A stretch of DNA of 64,000 nucleotides from Caloramator mitchellensis (lineage in GTDB: Bacteria; Bacillota; Clostridia; Clostridiales; Caloramatoraceae). The translations under genes were made by a program, and so were the position numbers. A model generated the notes under the pieces. It was given only the letters and a program-made list of their open reading frames with translations. It made no database searches and had not been told where the DNA came from. The stretch spans positions 62,001-126,000 of the forward strand of contig NZ_LKHP01000003.1 of the NCBI RefSeq assembly GCF_001440545.1, written 5' to 3'. This document shows positions 38,067 to 47,701 of the stretch, in pieces (position 1 is the stretch's first letter; the number at the start of each line of letters is the position of its first letter).

Positions 38067-40175
38067 ATGTCAACTATTACAGAGTTTTTTGGTGTTAATG
38101 TTTTTAATGACATCGTTATGAGGGAGAGACTTCCTAAATCCATCTATAGTAAGCTGAGAAAAACGATAGATGAAGGTCTGCCACTTGAAGCAGAGGTTGC
38201 TGAGGTTGTGGCAAACGCGATGAAGGATTGGGCTATCGAAAAGGGTGCAACTCATTTCACACACTGGTTTCAGCCGATGAATGGTCGAACAGCCATGAAA
38301 TTGGAATCATTCATATCTCCTAATAAAGAAGGCAATGCAATCACTGAATTTTCGGGAAAAGAGCTTATCAAAGGCGAACCTGACGCATCAAGTTTTCCAA
38401 ATGGTGGTATAAGAGCAACGTTTGAAGCAAGAGGATATACTGTATGGGACTGCACATCTTATGCTTTTGTTGTTAAGGATGAAGGTGGAGCGACCTTATA
38501 TATTCCGACTGCTTTTTGTGCATATACAGGAGAGGCGCTTGACAAGAAGACACCTCTTTTAAGGTCTATGGAGGCAGTTTCTAAGCAGGCAGTAAGGGTG
38601 CTTAAATTGTTAGGAAATACGAGTGTTCTTAGAGTTGTTCCTATGGTTGGAGCCGAGCAGGAGTATTTTTTGATAGATAAAGAAATATATAAGAAACGCA
38701 AGGATTTAGTTTATGCTGGTAGAACTTTGTTTGGTGCAAAGCCGCCTAAAGGGCAGGAACTCGAGGACCATTATTTTGGAAGTATAAATGAAAAGGTAGC
38801 AGCTTTCATGAAGGAGATTGACGAGGAGCTCTGGAAGGTTGGGGTTTCGGCAAGAACTAAGCATAAGGAAGTTGCTCCAAATCAATATGAGATTGCACCA
38901 ATATTCACGAATGCAAATGTTGCAGCTGACCAAAATCAGATAATTATGGAGACACTTTTGAAGGTTGCTAATAGGCATGGGCTTGTTTGTCTTTTACACG
39001 AAAAGCCATTTAAAGGTGTGAATGGTTCAGGAAAGCATGTTAATTATTCGCTTGTAACAAATGAAGGAATTAATCTGCTAGACCCAGGAAAGACTCCTCA
39101 TGATAATCTTCAATTTTTGTTGTTTTTAGCAGCATTTATTAAAGGGGTTGACGAGTATCAAGAGCTTTTAAGAATTTCTGCTTCAAGCACGGGAAATGAC
39201 CATCGACTTGGAGCAAGTGAGGCACCGCCGGCTATTATATCGATGTTTTTAGGGGAGCAATTGACTGATATATGGGAGCAGATAGAAAAGGGTGAAATAA
39301 TAGGCTCAAAGGGTAGAGAAAAGCTTGAAACGGGAGTTTTGACATTGCCTGTTCTGAAAAAGGATACGACTGATAGAAATAGAACTTCGCCTTTTGCGTT
39401 TACGGGGAATAAATTTGAATTTAGAATGGTTCCTTCTTCGGCGTCCATATCCGATGCTGTTACTGCGCTTAATACTATAATTGCTGAAGAACTTTGCAAA
39501 TTTGCAGACAGGTTGGAGAGGGTAGACAATAGCGAAATTGTTAAGGAAGTAAAAAATATATTAATGGAAGTTGCAATAAACAATAAAAGAATTATATTCA
39601 ATGGTGATGGGTATTCGGAAGAATGGGTAAGAGAAGCAGAAAGAAGAGGATTGCTTAATTTAAAATCTACTGTCGATGCTGCAAAATATTATGTTAGCGA
39701 CAAGATAATAGAGCTTTTTGAAAAGCATAGGGTTTTGAATAGCACTGAGATTCATTCAAGATATGAAGTTCTGCTTGAGACCTATATTAAACAGGTGCTG
39801 ATTGAAGCTAAAACTATGGTTGACATTGTTACAAAGGATATTTATCCTGTGGTAATAAAGTATGCTGAAAATATAGCAAAATCATATAATGCAATAAATG
39901 AAACTGGATTGGGAATTGGATTGGATGTTATAAAGAATAAATTCATTGAGGTAGCAAAGCAGATTGAATCTGTTGATGAAAATAGTGCTAAGCTTGCTGA
40001 ACTAATAGAGAAGGCGGATAAATTTGAGGATGATTCATATTGTAAGGCAAGGTTTGTAAGGGACGAAGTTTTTGTTCAGATGGAGAATTTAAGGGATGCC
40101 GTTGATAACCTGGAAACATTGGTGGAGGAGAAGCTGTGGCCGATGCCAGGGTATGGGAAGATAATGTTTGAGTAA
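38067..40175 (+). CDS. glnN: Glutamine synthetase type III (GlnN)
   Basis: 702 residues, the length of GSIII, which forms a double hexamer and makes glutamine from glutamate, ammonia and ATP. Family motifs: [95 protein letters not shown] and [16 protein letters not shown]. It stands alone. No riboswitch is evident in its leader. Confidence 0.96.
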   Translation: MSTITEFFGVNVFNDIVMRERLPKSIYSKLRKTIDEGLPLEAEVAEVVANAMKDWAIEKGATHFTHWFQPMNGRTAMKLESFISPNKEGNAITEFSGKELIKGEPDASSFPNGGIRATFEARGYTVWDCTSYAFVVKDEGGATLYIPTAFCAYTGEALDKKTPLLRSMEAVSKQAVRVLKLLGNTSVLRVVPMVGAEQEYFLIDKEIYKKRKDLVYAGRTLFGAKPPKGQELEDHYFGSINEKVAAFMKEIDEELWKVGVSARTKHKEVAPNQYEIAPIFTNANVAADQNQIIMETLLKVANRHGLVCLLHEKPFKGVNGSGKHVNYSLVTNEGINLLDPGKTPHDNLQFLLFLAAFIKGVDEYQELLRISASSTGNDHRLGASEAPPAIISMFLGEQLTDIWEQIEKGEIIGSKGREKLETGVLTLPVLKKDTTDRNRTSPFAFTGNKFEFRMVPSSASISDAVTALNTIIAEELCKFADRLERVDNSEIVKEVKNILMEVAINNKRIIFNGDGYSEEWVREAERRGLLNLKSTVDAAKYYVSDKIIELFEKHRVLNSTEIHSRYEVLLETYIKQVLIEAKTMVDIVTKDIYPVVIKYAENIAKSYNAINETGLGIGLDVIKNKFIEVAKQIESVDENSAKLAELIEKADKFEDDSYCKARFVRDEVFVQMENLRDAVDNLETLVEEKLWPMPGYGKIMFE

Positions 40176-40186
40176 AGATTTAATAT

Positions 40187-40209
40187 ATGGGTGAGGATTA
40201 ACCTCACCT
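40187..40209 (+). terminator. Hairpin after glnN
   Basis: GGTGAGG pairs with CCTCACC around ATTAA; the T run is poor. Confidence 0.45.
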
Positions 40210-40328
40210 TGATTTGTATTTTGGGCAATTTGTTTTGAACTTTAGCATGTGATGATTTTACTTGTAGAATCTTAAAGTTATTTTTATACTTGCGGGTGAA
40301 GGGATTAAATGGAAAATATTAAATATAA

Positions 40329-40360
40329 AGAAAGTGCCATTGTAAGATGGCACTTTTTAT
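40329..40360. terminator. Terminator between glnN and the secreted protein gene
   Basis: AAAGTGCCAT pairs with ATGGCACTTT, with Ts on the plus strand and a TTTCTTT tail on the minus strand, so it likely serves the minus-strand gene. Confidence 0.7.
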
Positions 40361-40998
40361 AATTTAGTAGTAGATGTTGAAGGTTTATATAGCTCCCATA
40401 TACTCCTTTTAATTTCTCTTAGTGTTTCTCTTTTTCCGTCCCAGCTATTAAGCTTATTTTTTAATTCATTTAGCATTTTATCAGATTGCTCCTGGGTAAT
40501 TTTCCCGTTCTTTACTAGGAAGTTGAGCTTATCCTGGAAATGCTTTGTGACCAAATCTTTCTTTTCAGCAAGAGTTAAATTGTCAAAATTAACGTCAAAT
40601 TTTCCGCCGAGCCTTTCTTTAAACATCATAGGTGTTTTTCCATCCCAAGCATTAAGCTTTTCCTGGAATTCCTTTAAAATTTTATCAGCCTGCTCTTGGG
40701 TTAATCTACCGTTTTTAACAGCGAGGTTAATTTTTTCTTCAAAGTGTTTCTTGATTAATTCCTTCTTCTGCTCCAAAGTTAAATTATTGAATTTTTCACC
40801 AAACGGATTAGCAACATCGCATCTTGTCTTGAATTTAAAGAACATCTTTCCATCTTTGTTTTTGAACTCTTTTGCTACAAAAGTTTTAGTCTTGAATAGA
40901 AGATTTTTGTTAGACGACGCTGATTTAGCGCTTGCAACTGAGCCTAAAGATGTTACAATTAATAGTGCCGATACCATGTAAGCAATTTTTCTTTTCAT
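40357..40998 (-). CDS. Secreted protein with two DUF2680-like repeats
   Basis: 213 residues. A signal peptide (MKRKIAYMVSALLIVTSLGSVASA) is followed by two repeats of about 50 residues: FNNLTLEQKKELIKKHFEEK...RLTQEQADKIL...NAWDGK and FDNLTLAEKKDLVTKHFQDK...KITQEQSDKML...NSWDGK. The repeats recall the DUF2680 helical hairpins common in clostridial secreted proteins of unknown role. AAGGGGGT precedes the ATG at 40998; a longer frame adds 18 residues with no site. Confidence 0.8.
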   Translation of the reverse strand: MKRKIAYMVSALLIVTSLGSVASAKSASSNKNLLFKTKTFVAKEFKNKDGKMFFKFKTRCDVANPFGEKFNNLTLEQKKELIKKHFEEKINLAVKNGRLTQEQADKILKEFQEKLNAWDGKTPMMFKERLGGKFDVNFDNLTLAEKKDLVTKHFQDKLNFLVKNGKITQEQSDKMLNELKNKLNSWDGKRETLREIKRSIWELYKPSTSTTKL

Positions 40999-41098
40999 GA
41001 TATACCCCCTTTCACTATTTTCCAATTTTATATTACTCCTTTTTTGTGACAATTATGTGACAAAAATATTAAGAATATTTAACATGTGGAGGTTGAAT

Positions 41099-41269
41099 AT
41101 GCAAGAAATAAAAAGAATAATAAACAGCAACTGTAAAAAATGCAATGAATATAAAACTGGCAATTGCAGCGCTGATGATTTACAGTGTATGTGCCGTTTT
41201 TGCCCTAGAAACCTTAGTATTTGCCAGACGACCCGCTGGTGCAAAGAAACCGAATCCCCTATCATTTAG
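41099..41269 (+). CDS. Small eight-cysteine protein
   Basis: 56 residues, MQEIKRIINSNCKKCNEYKT onward, with eight Cys (N-C-K-K-C, N-C, L-Q-C-M-C, F-C-P-R-N, I-C, W-C-K-E-T-E-S-P). The pattern suggests metal or iron-sulfur binding. I recall similar short proteins in other clostridia but no assigned function. GTGGAGG precedes the ATG, and the stop is inside a T-tailed terminator, which supports a real gene. Confidence 0.72.
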   Translation: MQEIKRIINSNCKKCNEYKTGNCSADDLQCMCRFCPRNLSICQTTRWCKETESPII

Positions 41270-41280
41270 GGGTTTTTTTC
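41255..41280 (+). terminator. Terminator overlapping the small Cys gene stop
   Basis: CCCCTA pairs with TAGGGG and seven Ts follow. The TAG stop codon (41267-41269) is part of the right arm. Confidence 0.8.
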
Positions 41281-41284
41281 ATAT

Positions 41285-41754
41285 GGGGACAGTCATATGG
41301 GGACGGTTCATTTGTTTTATTAATCTAGACATGCTACTTTGTTTTCATAGGGACAGTTCATTTGTTTTATTTCTCAGGACATGCTTTAACAGAATATATG
41401 GGAGATTTTTGTGGGATTTCCATGGGGACGGTTCATTAACTATGTTACTCTAGACAAGCATAAGAAATAATGGGGGACAGTTCATCTCTTTTGTAAATTT
41501 AGACAAGCTGCGATGAAAAGCAAACGAATTTCTCATGGGAATTTTTTTATGGGGACAGTTCATTTAAAAAATTAGTTTGGACAAGCAAAAATAGTTATAT
41601 TCCAAATGAACTGTCCCCTGATTAATTCGGCATTATCTTCATAAGTTTTAACAACCTAAAAAGTTAAGATTCTAATGAACTGTCCCTGGACATTTGAAAT
41701 AAGTTTCACACAAATCAGATTATAAGAAAGTTAATTTTCAAATGAACTGTCCCC
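41285..41754. repeat. REP-like array A, 3' of pullulanase
   Basis: Forward units at 41299, 41350, 41424, 41473 and 41551 (with a partial at 41285), then reverse units at 41604, 41674 and 41740. Several forward units are followed by GACAAGC or GACATGC. From 41348 to 41753 the array is a close direct copy of the array at 44867-45280 on the other side of the pullulanase gene. The last unit ends six bases from the pullulanase stop. Confidence 0.9.
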
Positions 41755-41759
41755 AGACC

Positions 41760-44700
41760 TTACTTTCTCTTTGAAAAATATACTGCAGCGACCCCAGTTA
41801 TTAGCCCAATTATTATAGCGGAGTATAAAACCGTGTTGTCTTTACCTTTGTAATATAATACATAAGCTGTTTTAGCTGGAAGCGTTAGATTACTGCCATT
41901 GAATGTCTCGATTACATCTGTTCCTGATTTTTCTCCGTTTACGACAACCGCCCATTTTCCGCTGTATGGTAGCTTTATCGAAGCTTTGCTGTCATTACCA
42001 TTGAAGGCGACAACAATTGTTTTCCAAGAGTCTCCATTCGCGTTATCACCTAGAGTATATGCTATTACATTTTTGGGAGTTTCTAAAAATTTAAGGTGGG
42101 ATTTAATCATTTCAGATGTTGTCATTCTAAATGCAGTGTGTTCTTTTCTAAGTTTAATTAGTCCCTTATAATACTCAACAACATCCATATTTTCAGCCTT
42201 TCTCATCCAATCCAACATATTTATTTCATCGCTTGCATTGTAGCTGTTATCGTTACCTTGCTTTGTCCTCATAAATTCCTGGCCGGCATGTATAAAAGGT
42301 ATTCCTTGAGATGTTAAAACTATTGCCCCGGCAAGTTTGTGCATTGCCTTAATCTGCTCTTCAGAAGCATCTGGATTAGTAAATTTCAACTTATCGTATA
42401 GAGTGTTATTGTCGTGTGCTTCGCAATAAACTACGGATTGATCGGGCTCTATTCTGCCCCAGGTGTAAATTTGGCCGGAATATTCAATTCCACCAACAAT
42501 GCCCGATTTTACCTTGAACTCTGTATATTCTTTTCCGTTAACAAAACCAGGATCAGCATGGTCGAATACGCTGCCTTTAATTGCATCTCTTATTGTATCG
42601 TTAAAGTGGGCGATTCTTGGCATCTTGTATGCGTTTTTTTGACATGCCTTTTCCTCTAGTGAAAGAGCAGTGTTTAAGTTCCATCCTTCGCCTATAATAA
42701 TTATAGATGTGTCAATCTTATCAAGGGCTTTTCTTACCTCATTCATGGTTTCGATATCGTGAAGTCCCATAAGGTCAAACCTAAATCCATCTATATTGTA
42801 TTCTTTTGCCCAGTAAGTAACAGAATCGATTATAAATTTTCTCATCATTTTTCTTTCCGAAGCAGTATCATTTCCACAACCAGAACCGTTGGTAAGTTTT
42901 CCGTCGGCTCCTGTCCTAAAGAAATAGCCAGGCACAATTTTATTGAAATTTGATGCATCTGCACTAAACATGTGGTTGTAAACAACGTCCATAATAACTC
43001 TTAAGTCATTATCATGTAGAGTTTGTATAGCAGTTTTTAATTCCTTAACTCTAGCTATTGGGTCAAAAGGATTAGTTGAGTAACTACCTTCTGGAGCGTT
43101 ATAATTCTTAGGATCATAACCCCAGTTAAATTGCGGTTTATTCGATGTTTCGTCGACACTTGCGTAATCGAATATAGGTAATAGTTGAACATGTGTTACA
43201 CCTAAATCCTTTATATGGTCTAGTCCTGTTAAAGTCCCATTAGGCCCCTTTGTTCCAGTTTCGGAAAGGCCAAGGAACTTTCCTTTGTTTGTTATTCCAC
43301 TCTGAGGATGCATTGAAAGGTCCCTAACATGAAGTTCATATATTATTGCATCAACAGCGTTTTTTAGTGTTGGCTTTTTATTTGGCTCCCATTTATCAGG
43401 GTTTGTTGCTGATAGGTCTATAACTACTCCTTTGTCTCCATTGGCTGTAACAGTCTTTGCATATGGGTCTACAGCTTCATTCCAATTGTTGCCTATTCTA
43501 ACTTTATAGGTATATATAAATCCATTTGCATCACCATTGAATGTGTATGACCAAATTCCCTTATCTTGCTTTTGCATACTAAATTCTTTGCCTTGTTTAT
43601 CGTCCCATTTTTCATAAAATACAAGTTTGACATCTGAAGCAGTTGGAGCCCATAACTTAAACGATGTGCTGCTTTGGGTATAATTAGCTCCAAGGTCAGA
43701 ACCATCATAAAAGTAAAGTTTATCAAACTCGCTAGAGTTAAAAACCCTTCCATAGGTTGCATTTATTTTTAAAAAGCCAGTTTTTTCTACAGTAATGACC
43801 TTGTCAAGTGGGAGCTTGTCTTTAAGCTTAATTGAAAGTTTTCTTGAAGTGTTATTTTGCATAATTGAGTTTTTGTCTATTTCAACACTTAAAATATCAA
43901 GTGATTTTCCATCAACTTTAACAGAAACATCTTCTTTTTTATCATTCTTTATAGTGAAAGGTATATTAGTTTCAACGTTTATAATGTTTATATCGTCAAT
44001 GGTAGCGGAAACTAATTTAGGACTTAAGTCAATTTCGGAAGGTGAGTAGTGAATTCTTTCATCGCCCTGTGCGAGCCAAATTTCTGCTGAACCGTCCTGA
44101 TTAAATTTAGTTATAAACCTGTCCCCAAACTCCTTTTCTGCCCATTGATTATCATCCGTGCTTCGCCTTGTTATTATCCCAATTTTATCAACCCCTTCTG
44201 TTCCTTCAACGTAGAATGTCGCAACCTTGCCAAATTTATCTTCAGATGTAAATTTGTAGCCTGAGCCTTGTTTCCCGAAGGGCCAAACCCATAAGTTCCA
44301 ACCAGTATAATTTCCATCGTAACGATAATAATGAACCGTAACCTTGGTTTTTTCTCCTAAAGTTGTTTTTCTAAAAGCTGTGGTATTAGGTTTAGAATAA
44401 TAAATCTGAGGGTCCCCAGGCAATAGCCAAATTTCGGCAATACCGTTATTAAATTTTTCGATAAATCTGTCCTCTGCAACGTCTTTATCCCAATTATCCG
44501 TTCTGACAATAAAACCCACTTTGTCATACTTTTCTTGGAATTCAATAACCGCATAAGGTCCAAAATCATCTGTTTTAGTAAACTCGTATTTTTTGCCTTC
44601 TTGACCAAAGGGCCAAATCCACAGATTCCAATCCTTATCTGTGTTTGGGTCCTTGGCGTAATGAATTATTAACTTTGTTTTAGACTGAGCAAACGTTTGC

Positions 44701-44780
44701 CTTAATGGCAATAAAAAAATGAGATTGCTCAAAATAAAAATCACTGCCATGATAATTCCTGCGAAATTTTTTTTCTTCAT
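41760..44780 (-). CDS. pulA: Type I pullulanase, secreted and membrane-anchored
   Basis: 1006 residues. Signal peptide (KKKNFAGIIMAVIFILSNLI), two tandem CBM41 starch-binding domains (each with WNLWIWPFGQEG or WNLWVWPFGKQG), an Ig-like linker, CBM48, a GH13 domain with FNWGYDPKNYN (the type I pullulanase motif), DGFRFDLMGLHD (nucleophile), IIGEGWN (acid/base) and EAHDNNTLYDK, then a C-terminal helix (YSAIIIGLITGVAAVYF) with KRK that anchors it to the cell. It hydrolyses alpha-1,6 bonds in pullulan and starch. GGAGGTGGGGAG precedes the ATG. Confidence 0.95.
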   Translation of the reverse strand: MKKKNFAGIIMAVIFILSNLIFLLPLRQTFAQSKTKLIIHYAKDPNTDKDWNLWIWPFGQEGKKYEFTKTDDFGPYAVIEFQEKYDKVGFIVRTDNWDKDVAEDRFIEKFNNGIAEIWLLPGDPQIYYSKPNTTAFRKTTLGEKTKVTVHYYRYDGNYTGWNLWVWPFGKQGSGYKFTSEDKFGKVATFYVEGTEGVDKIGIITRRSTDDNQWAEKEFGDRFITKFNQDGSAEIWLAQGDERIHYSPSEIDLSPKLVSATIDDINIINVETNIPFTIKNDKKEDVSVKVDGKSLDILSVEIDKNSIMQNNTSRKLSIKLKDKLPLDKVITVEKTGFLKINATYGRVFNSSEFDKLYFYDGSDLGANYTQSSTSFKLWAPTASDVKLVFYEKWDDKQGKEFSMQKQDKGIWSYTFNGDANGFIYTYKVRIGNNWNEAVDPYAKTVTANGDKGVVIDLSATNPDKWEPNKKPTLKNAVDAIIYELHVRDLSMHPQSGITNKGKFLGLSETGTKGPNGTLTGLDHIKDLGVTHVQLLPIFDYASVDETSNKPQFNWGYDPKNYNAPEGSYSTNPFDPIARVKELKTAIQTLHDNDLRVIMDVVYNHMFSADASNFNKIVPGYFFRTGADGKLTNGSGCGNDTASERKMMRKFIIDSVTYWAKEYNIDGFRFDLMGLHDIETMNEVRKALDKIDTSIIIIGEGWNLNTALSLEEKACQKNAYKMPRIAHFNDTIRDAIKGSVFDHADPGFVNGKEYTEFKVKSGIVGGIEYSGQIYTWGRIEPDQSVVYCEAHDNNTLYDKLKFTNPDASEEQIKAMHKLAGAIVLTSQGIPFIHAGQEFMRTKQGNDNSYNASDEINMLDWMRKAENMDVVEYYKGLIKLRKEHTAFRMTTSEMIKSHLKFLETPKNVIAYTLGDNANGDSWKTIVVAFNGNDSKASIKLPYSGKWAVVVNGEKSGTDVIETFNGSNLTLPAKTAYVLYYKGKDNTVLYSAIIIGLITGVAAVYFSKRK

Positions 44781-44866
44781 CTCCCCACCTCCAAATTTTA
44801 TCTTAATATAAATTATTCTACACAAAAGTTAATATTCCTTTTTATATGGGGAATATTTGGGCTACG

Positions 44867-45280
44867 TAGGGACAGTTCATTTGTTATATTACTCAGGACA
44901 TGCTTTGTGGAATATATGGAGGATTTCTGTGGGATTACTCTCTGCGGGGACGGTTCATTAACTATGTTACTCTAGACAAGCATAAGAAATTATGGGGGAC
45001 AGTTCATCTCTTTTATAAATCTAGACAAGCAGCGATGAAATGCAAACGAATTTTTCATGGGAATTTTTTTATGGGGACAGTTCATTTGTAAAATTAGTTC
45101 GGACAAGCAAGAAATAGTTATATTCCAAATGAACTGTCCCCCTATTAATTTGGCATGAATTATCTTTATAAGTTTTAACAACCTAAAAAGTTAAGATTTT
45201 AATGAACTGTCCCTAGCATTTGAACATAAGTGTCACACAAATCAGATTATTAGAAAGTTAATTTTCAAATGAACTGTCCC
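44867..45280. repeat. REP-like array B, 5' of pullulanase
   Basis: Forward units at 44869, 44946, 44995 and 45073, reverse units at 45127, 45201 and 45267. Order, spacing and intervening sequence match array A, with mainly single-base changes and small indels, by eye about 90 percent identical over 0.41 kb. It lies between the pullulanase start and the patatin gene. Confidence 0.9.
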
Positions 45281-45346
45281 TGTGGTGTCAAATTTTAAAA
45301 ATTTGCATATTTTAATATGTGAATAGATAAAAAGATGGGTGATTAA

Positions 45347-46300
45347 ATGTTTTTCGATGCAGTTTTTGAAGGTGGGGGAGTTAAAGGGATTGGAATAGTT
45401 GGAGCATTGTGTTACCTAGAGGACATTGGATACAAAGTAAAAAAAGTTGCAGGAACGTCTGCGGGCGCTATTATTGCCGCTTTGTTGGCGGCCGGGTATA
45501 GTGCTTATGAAATCAAGCGAATACTAATGAATTTTGATTTTAGGAGAATATTAGACAAAGATTCAATTCAGTCGATACCAATTGTAGGGTCAGCAGCAGG
45601 TATTATTTTTGAAAAGGGAGTTTATTCAGGGGACTATTTTGAAGATTGGATTAGCGTTTTGCTTGAAGTCAAAGGAGTAAGGAAATTTAAAGATGTTTAT
45701 AAAGACGGTGAATTTTTATTAAAAATAATTGCAACAGACATTACAAAAAAGGAAATTTTGGTTTTACCTGATGATTTGAAAAAATATGGCATAGACCCAA
45801 TGGAGTTTGATATAGCTAAAGCTGTAAGAATGAGTATTAGCATACCTTTCTTTTTTAAACCTGTCAAATTAGAATATAATCACAAATTTTCATATATTGT
45901 TGATGGAGGTGTATTAAGCAATTTTCCAGTGTGGATTTTTGATGTCGAAGGAGTTCCAAGATGGCCAACATTTGGATTTAAGTTAGTTGAACCTAATTTG
46001 ACAGAGGAAAAGAATGATGGGAGCAATATAATAAGATATACTTTAGATATTATTGCTACAATGATTGAAGAAAACGATTTGCGATATATAAAAAACAAAG
46101 ATTTTGTAAGAACTATAACAATACCAAGTATGGATGTTAAAACGATAGACTTTGATTTGTCTGCTTCAAAAAAACTTAAGCTTTTCAACTCTGGTTATAC
46201 TAGTGCAAAAAAGTTTATTGAAAGCTGGGATTTTCAAAAATATATTGAAAAATATAGGATGAACGATGCTCCTGATAGACGAGAAACATTGCTTCGATGA
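45347..46300 (+). CDS. Patatin-like phospholipase
   Basis: 317 residues. The oxyanion loop GGGVKG (residues 9-14), nucleophile GTSAG (S38) and catalytic Asp in VDGGVLSNFP define a patatin lipid acyl hydrolase. There is no signal peptide, so it probably acts on the inner membrane face. The substrate is unknown. A GGTG-rich leader precedes the ATG. It stands alone between a repeat array and the structured RNA candidate. Confidence 0.92.
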   Translation: MFFDAVFEGGGVKGIGIVGALCYLEDIGYKVKKVAGTSAGAIIAALLAAGYSAYEIKRILMNFDFRRILDKDSIQSIPIVGSAAGIIFEKGVYSGDYFEDWISVLLEVKGVRKFKDVYKDGEFLLKIIATDITKKEILVLPDDLKKYGIDPMEFDIAKAVRMSISIPFFFKPVKLEYNHKFSYIVDGGVLSNFPVWIFDVEGVPRWPTFGFKLVEPNLTEEKNDGSNIIRYTLDIIATMIEENDLRYIKNKDFVRTITIPSMDVKTIDFDLSASKKLKLFNSGYTSAKKFIESWDFQKYIEKYRMNDAPDRRETLLR

Positions 46301-46368
46301 TTGGGCATATGAGACAAATATTAATGATTGCTCAGTCATCTGATGAGGGGGCAATAAATAAAATTTTA

Positions 46369-46432
46369 GGGACAGTTCATTAATAAATTTAAAAATTCTT
46401 GTCCAAAGAAATATTTTAAATGAACTGTCCCC
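46369..46432. repeat. REP-like inverted pair
   Basis: Forward unit 46369-46381 and reverse unit 46418-46432 pair around a loop holding CTTGTCCAAAG (complement of the GGACAAG block). It lies just beyond the 3' end of the minus-strand RNA candidate. Confidence 0.85.
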
Positions 46433-46454
46433 ATAAACCTTTTCAAGCAAAAAA

Positions 46455-46880
46455 TAATAAAGGGCACGTAGCAATCTATCTTGCACCACTATAGATAGCT
46501 TATTACCCAACCATGATCTTCCGACCATGATAGAGCAGTTCACCACCTATAATGATGGTTTGTTCGACCATCCAGGATATCTACGCACCTGCATGCAACC
46601 TCTCGGCTGCATGCAAGCACTAGCACTAGTAGATTGCTAGAACCTAAGCCATATTAAGCCTACGACACCCTGGATAATCTTTGCTCGACCCTGCATGATA
46701 GGTTGGAACCCTATTACAATCAAATTAAGTTCGACTGCAATAAAGCTTTTCCCTACCATGCAGAATCTGCCCTCCGGCTGCATGTGAGCCTGCCAGGACC
46801 CACATGCAACCTTTGGTCGACCCATATACGACCCTTTCGGATCATATATAAGTCTTAGCTCAACTGCTACGTCCCCTTTA
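46455..46880 (-). ncRNA. Candidate large structured RNA, about 420 nt, family not recognised
   Basis: A closing stem pairs 46865-46876 with 46462-46473 (11 of 12). Inside are many helices: 46824-46833 with 46839-46850 (GAAA loop on minus), 46776-46786 with 46801-46811, 46691-46702 with 46752-46763, 46579-46584 with 46629-46634, 46590-46600 with 46605-46615 (GAGA loop), 46554-46559 with 46567-46572, 46512-46518 with 46523-46529 (GGAA loop). Non-Watson-Crick positions in five helices are G-U on the minus strand and would be A-C on the plus strand. The 3' end runs into TTTATTATTTTTT. Confidence 0.75.
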
Positions 46881-46966
46881 CACTATATATTGTAACCCGT
46901 TTATAGCTTCATATTCGTGAAAATAAATGGAATAAATAACAACTAACAAATCAAATTCTAAAATTT

Positions 46967-47161
46967 TCATTTTCTAAGCTTCGTTTTGTTTTCTGAAGCT
47001 CCAAGCTTTTTGTTTGAAACATAAGCTAATACAAAGTTCATTGCTGCTAAAACCAAATATAAAATGCCCATTTTGATATTGTTTGCTTTTATAACAAACG
47101 CTGCAGCGCCTAACCAACAAACAGCCGCCACAATATACAATGTTACATTAGTTTTCCTCAT
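46967..47161 (-). CDS. Small membrane protein of unknown function
   Basis: 64 residues with two hydrophobic segments (VTLYIVAAVCWLGAAAFVI and MGILYLVLAAMNFVLAYV) and a basic tail. GGTGGGG precedes the ATG at 47161; a longer frame has no better site. It is upstream of, and in the same direction as, the structured RNA, so it could share a transcript or simply precede it. Family not recognised. Confidence 0.65.
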   Translation of the reverse strand: MRKTNVTLYIVAAVCWLGAAAFVIKANNIKMGILYLVLAAMNFVLAYVSNKKLGASENKTKLRK

Positions 47162-47227
47162 AACCCCACCTCTTTCAGATTGATTATAGTAATTATAGCA
47201 TTTATTTAAATTCTTGCACAATAGTTT

Positions 47228-47349
47228 GGGGACAGTTCATTTGAAATATCAAAATTGCTTGTCTATATTCATAAAACAAATGAACTGTCCCTTAATTTTA
47301 TCTTTATAATTACCACAATCTTTTTTATATAACAAATGAACTGTCCCCC
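47228..47349. repeat. REP-like inverted pair plus one reverse unit
   Basis: Forward 47228-47242, reverse 47278-47291 and 47334-47349. The loop of the pair contains TTGCTTGTC, the complement of the GACAAGC block, so this pair is in the opposite orientation to those in the arrays. Confidence 0.85.
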
Positions 47350-47376
47350 TAATGGAAGAGCAATATTCACAAAAAA

Positions 47377-47403
47377 ATCCGGGAAAAAAATTAATTCCCG
47401 GAT
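47377..47403 (-). terminator. Terminator of the thiamine-binding-like gene
   Basis: On the minus strand ATCCGGGAA pairs with TTCCCGGAT and seven Ts follow. Confidence 0.85.
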
Positions 47404-47410
47404 AACAATA

Positions 47411-47647
47411 TCAATCAGCAGCATTTGAAATCGTTACAACCATGTTAACTTCTCCAGCTTCTTGAGCTGTGTCAAACATTTCCTTTAATCCTCTCCAAAC
47501 ATCCTCTTCTCGTCCATGCAGATGTGTAGAAATTGAGCCAACTTTATAATCTACATTTTCATTTTGTAAGACTCTAATTGAGTTGTTAATAACGCTTTCA
47601 GGATTGTTGTGCTTTAACGGATAAACAGTTACTTCAGCACAAATCAT
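47411..47647 (-). CDS. Thiamine-binding-like protein (UPF0045, MTH1187/YkoF fold)
   Basis: 78 residues: MICAEVTVYPLKHNNPESVI, then VGSISTHLHGREEDVWRGLK and GEVNMVVTISNAAD, the full UPF0045 pattern. Members fold like half of YkoF and are thought to bind thiamine or a related small molecule in the cytoplasm as a tetramer. GGAGGTGC precedes the ATG at 47647. No thiamine transport genes or TPP riboswitch are nearby. Confidence 0.88.
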   Translation of the reverse strand: MICAEVTVYPLKHNNPESVINNSIRVLQNENVDYKVGSISTHLHGREEDVWRGLKEMFDTAQEAGEVNMVVTISNAAD

Positions 47648-47701
47648 AAAATGCACCTCCAAAATTAGTTTTTGCTTTGAAGGCATCATTTATTCTATAA
47701 T

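Noticed and set aside
44900-45181. Open frames on both strands in repeat array B
   Set aside because: They read through forward and reverse units, have no ribosome sites, and are the same in array A only because of the duplication.
41285-45280. Regularly recurring short repeats as a CRISPR array
   Set aside because: Units are in both orientations, spacing varies from about 25 to 80 bases, the spacers contain conserved blocks, and no cas gene is present.
46637-46825. Open frame of 62 codons on the minus strand inside the structured RNA region
   Set aside because: No ribosome site, odd composition, and the bases are accounted for by RNA helices.
46455-46880. RNase P RNA, tmRNA, SRP RNA or a group I intron as identity of the structured RNA
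   Set aside because: None of their conserved core sequences (such as GAGGAAAGTCC for RNase P or the tmRNA tag and CCA end) is present on the minus strand.
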